From Paenibacillus xylanilyticus (lineage in GTDB: Bacteria; Bacillota; Bacilli; Paenibacillales; Paenibacillaceae): 64,000 bases of DNA. The stretch covers positions 744,001-808,000 of the forward strand of contig NZ_JABMCB010000202.1 in NCBI RefSeq assembly GCF_013359935.1. Reading direction: 5' to 3'. Below, in pieces: positions 25,123 to 34,096 of this stretch. The notes beneath the pieces were generated by a model. The model was not told the DNA's origin. It was given only the letters and a program-made list of their open reading frames with translations, and made no database searches. The translations under genes were made by a program, and so were the position numbers. Within the stretch, counting starts at the first letter, position 1. Each line of letters begins with the position of its first letter.

Positions 25123-26832
25123 TTATATCTTTGTCCCCTTAATATTACCGTGTTCATCAACACTGACCCTCCAACGGGTAGAGTTAGGACCAGACAATAC
25201 AAGATCGTTTACGAGTTGATATACGAAACCATTATGATCCTTCACAATATCAATGACGACGTTCTTTCCATTCGAAAAAGGGCTTGATCCGTATAAATAT
25301 CGCCCTGTAGCATTAGCAGAGACCAGCAACACATTATCTTTGATGATGTTATTTTCCACAACATGATTTGCATTATCAAAATGAACTGCCCACCAATTCC
25401 CGTCATATTTCATGCGATTGCCAGTAACTACATTATTTGAACCGCGAATTTTAAGCGATGTACCTTTGCCTGATATTGAGTTATCCGTGAATGTGACATT
25501 ATGGTTCAAACTGACCATACGGTCAGGATTGGCCGTCACAAAACCTGGCTGTATGATATTATTGGCGGCGATGACTCCATTACTTAAATCCATTGCAATT
25601 CCTGCTTTAGCGATATAGTTGCCCTTAATTATGATATTACCGTCTGCGATAATACCCCAATGGTTGCCATTAGGAATAATGATATTGTCAGAGATGACCC
25701 CTATATCCATGCCCTCAACACCGTTATTGGTCCTTGCCTCAATGGCTGATGTGGGACTCGATGATCTGGATATGGTGTCAATATAATTGCCCTGAATAAC
25801 AAAAATATGGTTGCTCACATCATTTGGGTTGAATTGGGAAGGAAGGAAGGATACCGAAATAACAGAACTGTTTCGAATATTTTTAAAGAAGTTTGAAGTA
25901 ACGAATGCCCCTTGGAAACCAATGAGCCCTACACCAAAAGCAGTTCCGATCACGCTATTGTCATGGATATGCATACTCCGCGCACCAGTCTCGCCGCCTT
26001 CATTGTTGCAAGTGATGCCCCCGCCTACCTTGGGAACATTAGTCCCTTCTTGACCTGCTGTAAATGTCGCATAATCCGAATCCGTAGACAGCACGGGAGT
26101 ATGAAGATAGTTATTGGTTATAAATACGTTCCAGGTTGCTTTAATTAGAATGCCATCTCCCAGGTATCTGTAGCAATCATTTTGGCTAATCATTACAAAC
26201 GTTAAATTGGTCCTTACCGCAATAGGCTCTTCACCCAAATGGTGAAGTTTATTGTTTCTGATAATTACATTCCGGGACGGGTTCTCTTGACTACTTGATC
26301 CATTTACCCCAATACCATCCGTAAATTTGCTAATATCATTATTTTGCAGGATAACATTGCTTGAATTCTCAACATATATTCCTGTTCTTCCCTTGGCCCA
26401 GCCAGCCTGAGTTGTACGCCTTAACGTTAACCCACTCACTTCAATATGATTGCTGTTCTCAAAGCGTAAACCCTGATCGGAGACTTCCAATATTGCTCCC
26501 GGATGAGCTCTGATGGTTACCGACTTACCGTTGAACGTATAAAACCAACCCGATTTTACGACTTTGTAGTGTCCTGGGGTGAATAATAAAATATCCCCTT
26601 CTTGTGCTGAGTCAAAAAAAGCCTTGATCTGTGCAGATTGATTACTCCCATCCCCTGGAGCGAAATTTCTAACGTCAATGATATTTCCAGGAACGGAAGA
26701 TTGCACAGAAGCGATATTTCCTAATACATGACTGAACATTTCATTTAATTTTAGAGGATCAAATTGTTCATTAGCACCCCATGCCTCCAAGTTAAGATTA
26801 TAAGCGGAGGTAAAATTAATATTGTTGGTCAT
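25123..26832 (-). CDS. Right-handed parallel beta-helix repeat protein
   Basis: 569 residues. The N-terminal 50 residues form a short separate segment. A pectate-lyase-3-like start follows (NIIDVRNFAPGDGSNQSAQI, DILLFTPGHYKV), then many PbH1 turns with Asn ladders such as VENSSNVILQNNDISKF, ASNxH/GNY patterns, and a C-terminal cap. Such folds bind or cleave polysaccharide. No signal peptide or membrane segment is visible, so its site of action is unclear; phage-spike ancestry is conceivable. The ribosome-binding site is weak (AAAGAGAGC). The sequence looks more A/T-rich than its neighbours, which could mean transfer. No function assigned. Confidence 0.75.
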   Translation of the reverse strand: MTNNINFTSAYNLNLEAWGANEQFDPLKLNEMFSHVLGNIASVQSSVPGNIIDVRNFAPGDGSNQSAQIKAFFDSAQEGDILLFTPGHYKVVKSGWFYTFNGKSVTIRAHPGAILEVSDQGLRFENSNHIEVSGLTLRRTTQAGWAKGRTGIYVENSSNVILQNNDISKFTDGIGVNGSSSQENPSRNVIIRNNKLHHLGEEPIAVRTNLTFVMISQNDCYRYLGDGILIKATWNVFITNNYLHTPVLSTDSDYATFTAGQEGTNVPKVGGGITCNNEGGETGARSMHIHDNSVIGTAFGVGLIGFQGAFVTSNFFKNIRNSSVISVSFLPSQFNPNDVSNHIFVIQGNYIDTISRSSSPTSAIEARTNNGVEGMDIGVISDNIIIPNGNHWGIIADGNIIIKGNYIAKAGIAMDLSNGVIAANNIIQPGFVTANPDRMVSLNHNVTFTDNSISGKGTSLKIRGSNNVVTGNRMKYDGNWWAVHFDNANHVVENNIIKDNVLLVSANATGRYLYGSSPFSNGKNVVIDIVKDHNGFVYQLVNDLVLSGPNSTRWRVSVDEHGNIKGTKI

Positions 26833-26930
26833 TTTACCAGCTCTCTTTCATTCCATTTTCAACTACATCACTATCACCCAACTCTTACAAAGGGCATTTC
26901 GCAAGGGCTCCGAAATTAATTCTGCAAAAA

Positions 26931-26954
26931 AGCCACAGTACGAATACTGCGGCT
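26931..26954 (-). terminator. Terminator after glgA
   Basis: Minus strand AGCCGCAGTA / TACTGTGGCT stem with one mismatch and a six-T tail, 20 bases past the glgA stop. Confidence 0.85.
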
Positions 26955-26973
26955 AGGTGGTTTAAAGATTAGT

Positions 26974-28413
26974 TTATATGCTCGCAACAGTTATGCCACG
27001 ATAGATGTCCATGTATTCGTCTGCCGAAACATCCCAGCTGTAATCCCCGTTCATCCCATTCTTCACAATTTTTTTCCAGTGCTCGGGTTCGCGATAAAAC
27101 TTCACTGCCAAGCGGATGGTGTTCAACATGTCGTGTGCGTTAAAGCTGGTAAACGAGAAGCCATTCCCTTCACCGTTGAACTCATTGTATGCCTGCACGG
27201 TATCGTTCAGACCACCCGTTTCACGGACAAGCGGTACACTGCCGTATCGGAGTGCAAGCAGCTGGCTAATGCCACACGGTTCGAACTTGGAAGGCATCAG
27301 GAAGATATCACTCCCTGCATAAAAACGACGGGATAATCCATCGTTAAACTTAATTTGAGCAGACATTTTTAGTGGATAACGGTAAGCTGCCTCGCGGAAC
27401 CAATGTTCATAGGCCGGATCCCCGGTCCCCAACACGGCAAACTGAATATCATCGTAATACAGCAGTTCATCCAATATGCGGCAGACCAGATCAAGCCCTT
27501 TAGAGTCTACAAGACGGGTAACCATAACCATAAGAGGTGCATCCGGACGTACAGGAAGCCCCAGTTCCTTTTGCAGTTCAATCTTGTTCTCGGTTTTCTT
27601 GGCCAAGCTTGTTCTGTATTTAACCGGGATTTTATTGTCTGTTGCGGGATTATAGCTTTTGGTATCAATCCCGTTCACAATCCCAGTGAAACGTTCGCCG
27701 AGCGAACTAAGCAATCCGTCCAGGCCGTACCCATAATATGATGTTTTTACTTCCTGGGCGTATGTTGGACTAACTGTAGTAACATGGTCCGAATATACAA
27801 TGCCTGATTTCAGGAAATTGACATTACCATAATATTCTGCGCCATCCATGGTGAAATATCGATCGTCCAGCTCAAGCAGGTCACTGAATAACGAATGCGG
27901 GAACACCCCTTGATACAACAGATTATGTATGGTAAATACGGTACGAATCTCACTATAAAATGACTCATGGGCGTAATGCGCCTTCAGCAGCAGCGGAATC
28001 ATTCCCGCATGCCAGTCATGACTGTGGAGCACATCCGGCTTGAAGTCCAGTAGAGGCAATACTTCGAGTACCGCGCGATTGAAGAAAGCAAACCGTTCCC
28101 CATCGTCCATATATCCGTATACACCGTCTCGCCCAAAATAATATTCGTTATCGACAAAGTAAACCGGAATACCATCATGAATGATCATTTCAATACCGCA
28201 ATATTGTCTGTGCCAGCCCAAAGGCACATCCGTCACAATAACCGGTTTCATGGCCTGCTTATACTCGTCAGGAATCCCTTTATATTTGGGCAACATGACA
28301 CGAACATCTGCCCCAGCCTTTTTCAAGGCCTGAGGCAATGCTCCAATTACATCGGCGAGACCACCCGTTTTAATAAATGGATGACCCTCGGCAGCTGCGA
28401 ATAAAATTTTCAT
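26974..28413 (-). CDS. glgA: Glycogen synthase (ADP-glucose type)
   Basis: 479-residue GT5 glycosyltransferase. The ADP-glucose-binding KTGGL is at residues 15-19, HSHDWHAG near 125, and the C-terminal GT-B half carries FEPCGISQLLALRYG with the catalytic Glu and RETGGL. It transfers glucose from ADP-glucose to the growing alpha-1,4 chain. The start overlaps the glgB stop by four bases, so glgB-glgA are one operon, divergent from glgC, which makes the substrate. Confidence 0.95.
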   Translation of the reverse strand: MKILFAAAEGHPFIKTGGLADVIGALPQALKKAGADVRVMLPKYKGIPDEYKQAMKPVIVTDVPLGWHRQYCGIEMIIHDGIPVYFVDNEYYFGRDGVYGYMDDGERFAFFNRAVLEVLPLLDFKPDVLHSHDWHAGMIPLLLKAHYAHESFYSEIRTVFTIHNLLYQGVFPHSLFSDLLELDDRYFTMDGAEYYGNVNFLKSGIVYSDHVTTVSPTYAQEVKTSYYGYGLDGLLSSLGERFTGIVNGIDTKSYNPATDNKIPVKYRTSLAKKTENKIELQKELGLPVRPDAPLMVMVTRLVDSKGLDLVCRILDELLYYDDIQFAVLGTGDPAYEHWFREAAYRYPLKMSAQIKFNDGLSRRFYAGSDIFLMPSKFEPCGISQLLALRYGSVPLVRETGGLNDTVQAYNEFNGEGNGFSFTSFNAHDMLNTIRLAVKFYREPEHWKKIVKNGMNGDYSWDVSADEYMDIYRGITVASI

Positions 28414-30416
28414 GCCTTCTTCCCCCTTTTCGGTTTGGCAGTCGTTTGTTCTGTTGTTTTTATGGATTTTGGTCTGACAGAAGCGACTTCAGTTGCTGTC
28501 CCATCCGTTTTCCGACGTGTATTCTTTTTTAGAATAACCACGCTCAGCGGAGGCAAAACAACTTCAAGACTGTGGGGATGCCCATGAAAAGGAATCTTTT
28601 CGGTAGTCATCTGCATATCATTCAATATACCTGATCCCCCGTAATCGGGATGATCACTGTTCAGAACTTCGGTATACATACCGGGACGCATGACACCAAT
28701 CCGGTAACGCTCCCGCTTGACCGGCTGAAAGTTAATAAGCACAAGGAGTGTATCCGCAGGTTTTTTTCCCTTGCGTACATATGAAATGACACTTTGGGCA
28801 TGATCATCCGGAGTGATCCATTCATAACCGTCCAGGGAATGATCAAGCTCCCACAAAGCTTTTTCGCCCAGGTACAACGCCGACAGATCACGTTCAAACT
28901 TGTGAAGTTTGCGGTGACTGTCGTAATCCAGCAAAAACCAGTCCAGTTGATCCTCATCTTTCCACTCGATAAACTGGCCGAACTCTCCACCCATAAACAG
29001 CAGTTTTTTGCCTGGGAAAGTCATGAAGTAACCCAAGAAAGCTCGCATGCCGTCAAACTTCTGTTCGTACGATCCTGGCATTTTGTCCAGTAAGGACTTC
29101 TTGCCATGTACAACTTCGTCATGCGACAAAGGCAGCACATAATTTTCAGAGAAGGAGTAGACCACAGGAAATGTCAGCAAATGATGCTTCGATGGACGCT
29201 CGTGGAAATCCGATTTCATATAATCCAGCGTATCGTTCATCCAACCCATGTTCCATTTATAATTGAATCCCAGTCCGCCTACGTCAGTTGGAGAGGTGAC
29301 CATCGGCCATGCACTGGATTCTTCAGCCATCATCAGCGCATAAGGATAATACTTGAATATCGTTTCATTCAGTTGCTGCAGAAAGGCTACAGCCTCTTGA
29401 TTTTCCAACCCGCCATCCGTATTAGGACGGAATTGTCCAGGATGCTTCTCAAAATCAAGCCTCAGCATACTGGTGACTGCGTCAACGCGCAGACCATCAA
29501 AGTGATACATGTCCATCCAATAGAGGGCATTGGAAATCAGAAATGAACGAACTTCTGGTTTCGAATAGTCGAAACTAAGTGTGCCCCAACCTGGTTTCTC
29601 GGCTAACAATGGATCTGCATACTCGAACAAAGGAGTCCCGTCAAACAAACGCAGACCATGAGCGTCCTTCGCAAAATGTGCAGGAACCCAGTCGAGCAGC
29701 ACGCCGATTCCTGCCTGATGAAGTGTATCCACCAAATACATTAAATCCTGAGGTCCTCCGAAACGGCTTGTCGGTGCAAAGAAACCCGTACTTTGATATC
29801 CCCACGAAAGGTCATAGGGATGTTCGCTAAGAGGCATCATCTCAACATGGGTATATTTCATTTCTAATAAGTAAGGAACGAGCAGATCCGCAATTTCGCG
29901 ATAACTGTATAGAGAGCCATCTTCCTTGCGCTTCCATGTTCCGATGTGCATCTCATAAATATGTAAAGGCTTGTTATAAATAGCCCTTTGCTTGCGTCTC
30001 CATGCGCCGTCATTCCATTTATACCCTTGAATCGAACTCGTTATGGAAGCAGTCCGTGGTCTTACTTCGGCATGGAATGCATACGGGTCTGCTTTGAGCA
30101 GTTCAGTTCCGTCTTCCGCTAAAATACGGAATTTGTATAATGTTCCTTCACTGATTTCCGGAAAAAAACGAGTCCAAAATCCAGAATCGGGTATCTTATA
30201 TAAAGGTTCCTGTTCACCTTTCCAATCATTGCGGTCAAGAGCCAAACCTACTTCTTTGGCGTTCGGAGCCCACACGGTGAAGCGATACCCTTGACGATGA
30301 TCCTCAATCGTAGGCTGTGCGCCCAATATTCGATAACTGTGATGAAGGTTTCCTTCATGAAACAAATAAATATGCTCCGGCGAAATGGCCGGATCTGCCA
30401 ATGGTTGAATGGCCAA
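28410..30416 (-). CDS. glgB: 1,4-alpha-glucan branching enzyme
   Basis: 668-residue GH13 enzyme that forms alpha-1,6 branches. A CBM48 domain (about 20-125; YRFTVWAPNAKEVGL) precedes the barrel with DWVPAHF, GLRVDAVTSML (nucleophile Asp), MAEESSAWP (acid/base Glu) and LPLSHDEVVHGK. The C-terminal 40 residues are a basic Thr/Lys tail unlike most homologues. The TTG start at 30416 has AAGGTG five bases before. First gene of glgB-glgA. Confidence 0.95.
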   Translation of the reverse strand: MAIQPLADPAISPEHIYLFHEGNLHHSYRILGAQPTIEDHRQGYRFTVWAPNAKEVGLALDRNDWKGEQEPLYKIPDSGFWTRFFPEISEGTLYKFRILAEDGTELLKADPYAFHAEVRPRTASITSSIQGYKWNDGAWRRKQRAIYNKPLHIYEMHIGTWKRKEDGSLYSYREIADLLVPYLLEMKYTHVEMMPLSEHPYDLSWGYQSTGFFAPTSRFGGPQDLMYLVDTLHQAGIGVLLDWVPAHFAKDAHGLRLFDGTPLFEYADPLLAEKPGWGTLSFDYSKPEVRSFLISNALYWMDMYHFDGLRVDAVTSMLRLDFEKHPGQFRPNTDGGLENQEAVAFLQQLNETIFKYYPYALMMAEESSAWPMVTSPTDVGGLGFNYKWNMGWMNDTLDYMKSDFHERPSKHHLLTFPVVYSFSENYVLPLSHDEVVHGKKSLLDKMPGSYEQKFDGMRAFLGYFMTFPGKKLLFMGGEFGQFIEWKDEDQLDWFLLDYDSHRKLHKFERDLSALYLGEKALWELDHSLDGYEWITPDDHAQSVISYVRKGKKPADTLLVLINFQPVKRERYRIGVMRPGMYTEVLNSDHPDYGGSGILNDMQMTTEKIPFHGHPHSLEVVLPPLSVVILKKNTRRKTDGTATEVASVRPKSIKTTEQTTAKPKRGKKA

Positions 30417-30514
30417 GAGATCACCTTCTTCCCCTAGAAAATAGATATAACGTTAATCATTACCCCATTCTAGCCAAGTTGAAAAGAAAAATGACGTGTT
30501 TAAAAAAATGTTGT

Positions 30515-30535
30515 AATTTTACAGGAATTTTACAG
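30515..30535. repeat. Tandem AATTTTACAG repeat in the glgC/glgB divergent region
   Basis: AATTTTACAG at 30515-30524 and 30526-30535, one helical turn apart. It lies in the 196-base region between the divergent glgB and glgC starts. Candidate regulator-binding site; no matching regulator recognised. Confidence 0.4.
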
Positions 30536-30612
30536 TATTACTCGTTTCAACAGCTCCACTTTGCGTTTATGTATGTACTACACTGGACAAATATCTCGGG
30601 AGGGAAACGATT

Positions 30613-31839
30613 ATGTTTAATAAAGATTGCATCGCTATGCTGTTGGCGGGAGGAGAGGGGAAAAGATTAGCCCCATTAACCTCAAGTATTGCTAAACCCG
30701 CTGTACCGTTCGGCGGGCACTACCGGATTATCGATTTTCCTCTCAGCAACTGCGTAAATTCAGGCATCGACACGGTTGGTGTACTGACGCAGTACCAAGC
30801 TGAATCTTTACACGATCACATTGGTGGAGGAGAGCCATGGGGACATGGTAATTCGAGTGAGGCAGGAATCTCCCTGCTTCCATCTTATCATACAGGAAAT
30901 GACGAATACTTGGGAACGGCGGATGCTATTTATAAAAATATGGACTATATTGACCAACAAAACCCCGAAAATGTTCTAATTTTGTCGGGAGACCACATTT
31001 ATCATATGGATTATCGTGAAATGCTGGAGGCACATAAAGCAAATAATGCCGTTGCGACTATTTCCGTGATGGAAGTCCCTTGGGACGAAGCACATCGCTT
31101 TGGCATTATGGCAGCGGATGAAAACATGCGCGTTACTGAATTTGCCGAAAAGCCAGCTGAGCCGAAGAGTAACCTTGCTTCCATGGGCATTTACATGTTT
31201 AACTGGGAGTATCTGAAACGCCATCTTCTGCTGGATGCAGCCAATCCGGAATCCAGTCATGACTTTGGTAAAGATGTGATCCCGCAAATGCTCAATGAGA
31301 ACAACTCCCTTTACGTTTATAACTTTAATGGGTATTGGAAAGACGTAGGTACGGTGAAAAGTCTGTGGGATGCCCACATGGATCTTTTGTACAACGAAGA
31401 AAACTGGAGCCTGCATAAGGATCACTGGCCGATGTTCACTCGTGACTGGAAAACCAAATTGACTGCTCACAAAGCTCGTCATTCGCGGACTGAGCATATG
31501 GCATCCATGATCCATGAATCCTGCGCCATTGAAGGCCACGCTGAGCGCTCTGTTATTTTCTGCGGTGCTGAAGTGGGCAAAGGCTCTGAAGTGAAAGATA
31601 GTGTCGTTATGCCAAATGCTCGTGTGGGTAGAGGGGTGCACATCGAACGTGCCATTATTGGTGAAGGTGCCATCATCAAAGACGGAGCCATCGTCAAGGG
31701 CACTGCTGATGAGATTGTCGTTGTGGGCCCAAATGAAATTGTATCTGCCAAGCCGGCAGTACGCACTCAGCCAGCCCGTATGCTGAAAGAAGTGTATGAG
31801 AAAACAGGTCGCTTGCGTGCAGGTGAACTTTCGTCATAA
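30613..31839 (+). CDS. glgC: Glucose-1-phosphate adenylyltransferase
   Basis: 408 residues. The nucleotidyltransferase core begins LLAGGEGKRLAPLT (residues 10-23, including the GGxGxRL phosphate loop), with KPAVPFGG, the SGDHIYHMDY metal site near 120 and a C-terminal left-handed beta-helix (about 295-390). It makes ADP-glucose, the committed step of glycogen synthesis. GGGAGGG precedes the ATG. No glgD partner is adjacent, unlike the B. subtilis glgBCDAP operon, so the enzyme may be a homotetramer here. Confidence 0.95.
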   Translation: MFNKDCIAMLLAGGEGKRLAPLTSSIAKPAVPFGGHYRIIDFPLSNCVNSGIDTVGVLTQYQAESLHDHIGGGEPWGHGNSSEAGISLLPSYHTGNDEYLGTADAIYKNMDYIDQQNPENVLILSGDHIYHMDYREMLEAHKANNAVATISVMEVPWDEAHRFGIMAADENMRVTEFAEKPAEPKSNLASMGIYMFNWEYLKRHLLLDAANPESSHDFGKDVIPQMLNENNSLYVYNFNGYWKDVGTVKSLWDAHMDLLYNEENWSLHKDHWPMFTRDWKTKLTAHKARHSRTEHMASMIHESCAIEGHAERSVIFCGAEVGKGSEVKDSVVMPNARVGRGVHIERAIIGEGAIIKDGAIVKGTADEIVVVGPNEIVSAKPAVRTQPARMLKEVYEKTGRLRAGELSS

Positions 31840-31845
31840 CATACT

Positions 31846-31879
31846 AAAAAAGGTGAGCCGTTAATGGCTCGCCTTTTTT
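31846..31879 (+). terminator. Terminator after glgC
   Basis: AAAAAAGGTGAGCC / GGCTCGCCTTTTTT, an almost perfect 14-bp stem with built-in A and T tracts, able to work in both directions. Confidence 0.9.
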
Positions 31880-31904
31880 GGTGTATTGATGTATTCATTG
31901 GATC

Positions 31905-33401
31905 TCACACCTCTTTTGGATCCGATGGATTCTGTTGTATCCCTGTCTCCGAACCGGGACCAGGAGTGCTGTCATCCGCTTGATATTCGCTTCCCATCTC
32001 TTCTTCCGGCAACGCAGGCAGCGCAATGGTAACGGTTGTACCCGATCCGAGTTCACTTTGCATAATGATCGTTCCCTCATGCAATTCCACGAGTTCCTGC
32101 GTTATGGCCAGCCCCAATCCTGTTCCACCGTTCTGGTGATCCACCTGGAAGAAACGGTCACGAACCTTGATAAGATGTTCTTCACTGATCCCGATCCCTG
32201 TATCCTGAACAGCCGCGATGATCTTCCCATCCTCTTCTTTTACCGACAAGTAAATCCAAGAATTTTCGTGGGAAAATTTGATTGCATTGTCTACGATGTT
32301 AAGAAATACTTGTTTCAGCCGATTTCCATCTCCGAACACATTAAATGCACGATTCTCATCTGTATCCAGCTTCAAATGTATTTGCTTTTGTTCGGCCTTG
32401 GCCCAAACGTTTAACATGGTTTCCTGTACAATCTCACGAATGCTGACTGTCCCTTTAACCAGTTTCATTTGATTTTGCTGCAGCTTGGAGAAATCCAACA
32501 TCTCTTCGACAAGTCCGATCAAACGCTCGGTTTCTTTTGAAATGATACTCATCCCAATGCGGGTCTCGTCCGGGTCATAACCACCCGAATCCAGCGTCTC
32601 ACTCCAGCCTTTGATACTGGTCAGAGGTGTCCTGAGTTCATGGGAAATCGAAGAAATGAAATCATCCTTGATCTGGTTACTCCGGACAATCTCATGAGCC
32701 ATAAAATTCAGCGTAGAAGCCAATTCGCCAAGCTCATGCTTGTAGTTTCCTTTGACCCTGACATCCAGACGTCCTCTGGCCATCTGTGCAGAAACCGCAG
32801 TGATATTGTTAATCGGACGAACAATCGAGTTCGCCATCCCAATGCTGATAATCAGGACGATGGCCAGAACGGCCACACCAACGGCAACGGCAAGCAATCC
32901 CATAACCAGCAGCTTGGAATTAACGTTTTCGAGGGAGGTCAAGTATCTTACAATGTAAGTATTTTCCCCGCCCAGGTCAATTTTTTGAGAAACAGCCATG
33001 ACTTGCTCTCCGGTACCCGGTTGTCTGCCGACCCATCGGCCTGTATTGCCGTTCATCGCCTGCATGATATCACTTGTCTGCAATACAGCCCGATCAGACT
33101 CAAAGGCCGCTGAGCTTGCCAGCACTCGTCCGTTGAGATCGAGAATTTCGAGCTCTGCTCTGGAAAAATTCAAATTCGTAAGTAATTTGGACAGATTCCC
33201 ATTATCCGCATTATCTTCTCGGGCAATAGGCTCCAAAAAGTCTTTGGACATGGAGATATGAGAGCTGATGGTGTTATAGATACTCTCATAGTAATATCGC
33301 TGCACCGCGAGCATGAAAATAAACTCCACCAATAACAGAGCAAGCAGAACTACGATAAAATAGTGCAATACAATCTGCCTGGTGATACCCTTTTTAATCA
33401 T
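31905..33401 (-). CDS. HAMP-domain sensor histidine kinase
   Basis: 498 residues. First helix about 12-32, an extracytoplasmic sensor of about 130 residues, second helix about 165-190 (LLAVAVGVAVLAIVLIISIG), HAMP about 190-245, HisKA with the phospho-acceptor in ISHELRTPLTSIKGW, and HATPase with NAIKFS, DTGIGI and GTGLGLAI. A Pro/Ser-rich tail ends the protein. The ATG at 33401 overlaps the regulator stop (ATGA), which decides the start. Last gene of a four-gene unit with an ABC ATPase and a VCBS lipoprotein. Signal unknown. Confidence 0.88.
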   Translation of the reverse strand: MIKKGITRQIVLHYFIVVLLALLLVEFIFMLAVQRYYYESIYNTISSHISMSKDFLEPIAREDNADNGNLSKLLTNLNFSRAELEILDLNGRVLASSAAFESDRAVLQTSDIMQAMNGNTGRWVGRQPGTGEQVMAVSQKIDLGGENTYIVRYLTSLENVNSKLLVMGLLAVAVGVAVLAIVLIISIGMANSIVRPINNITAVSAQMARGRLDVRVKGNYKHELGELASTLNFMAHEIVRSNQIKDDFISSISHELRTPLTSIKGWSETLDSGGYDPDETRIGMSIISKETERLIGLVEEMLDFSKLQQNQMKLVKGTVSIREIVQETMLNVWAKAEQKQIHLKLDTDENRAFNVFGDGNRLKQVFLNIVDNAIKFSHENSWIYLSVKEEDGKIIAAVQDTGIGISEEHLIKVRDRFFQVDHQNGGTGLGLAITQELVELHEGTIIMQSELGSGTTVTIALPALPEEEMGSEYQADDSTPGPGSETGIQQNPSDPKEV

Positions 33402-34096
33402 TGCTCCCGGCCCTTCCATTTGTACCCATGACCCCATACTGTCTGCAGGTATTCAGGTTCGGAAGGATTGTTCTCAATTTTTTGTCGCAGACGACGGATA
33501 TTCACGTCCACAATTTTCGGATCACCCATATACTCTTTACCCCAGACATGATCCAGCAGCAGATCACGACTGAGCGGTGTATTTTCTTTTTCCAGGAAGA
33601 ACTGAATAAGTGAAAATTCCGTTGGCGTCAACTCAATTAATTCGTTTTGTTTCTTGAATTGTTTTGAGATCAGATCAAGCGAGAACGGACCGGATTGGAA
33701 AGTGACCTTAGCTGCGGTCTCCCGATGTACGTTCACTCTGCGCAGCAAAGATTGAATACGTGCAATCAGTTCCGTCGGACTGAAGGGCTTGCTTACATGA
33801 TCGTCTGCTCCAACCGAGAGAGCATATACTTTGTCCTGTTCCTGAACCTTGGCCGTCAGGAAGATAATGCCCAAACGTTCATTGGTTTCGCGGATACGAC
33901 GACACACTTCAAAACCGTCAATTCCTGGTACCATCACATCCAGAAGAGCCAGATCAATATCCGGTACAGTCTGCAGAATGCGAAGCGCTTCATGCCCATC
34001 TCCGGCTTCAAGCACTTCGAACCCGTTTCTTTTTAAATTAATGACTATAAAACTGCGGATGGATTCTTCATCCTCAAGAATAAGTACTTTACTCAT
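33398..34096 (-). CDS. OmpR-family response regulator
   Basis: 232 residues. Receiver with acidic ILEDEE, phospho-acceptor D53 in LLDVMVPGIDG, T in FLTAK and K in VSKPFSP; a winged-helix output domain ends TVWGHGYKWKG. All activation residues are intact. ATG at 34096 has GGGAG six bases before and lies inside the last codons of the lipoprotein gene, so translation is coupled in both directions. Confidence 0.92.
   Translation of the reverse strand: MSKVLILEDEESIRSFIVINLKRNGFEVLEAGDGHEALRILQTVPDIDLALLDVMVPGIDGFEVCRRIRETNERLGIIFLTAKVQEQDKVYALSVGADDHVSKPFSPTELIARIQSLLRRVNVHRETAAKVTFQSGPFSLDLISKQFKKQNELIELTPTEFSLIQFFLEKENTPLSRDLLLDHVWGKEYMGDPKIVDVNIRRLRQKIENNPSEPEYLQTVWGHGYKWKGREQ

Noticed and set aside
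30541..30560. Second sigma-W-like -35 (TGAAAC on the minus strand)
   Set aside because: No CGTA at 16-17 bases downstream.
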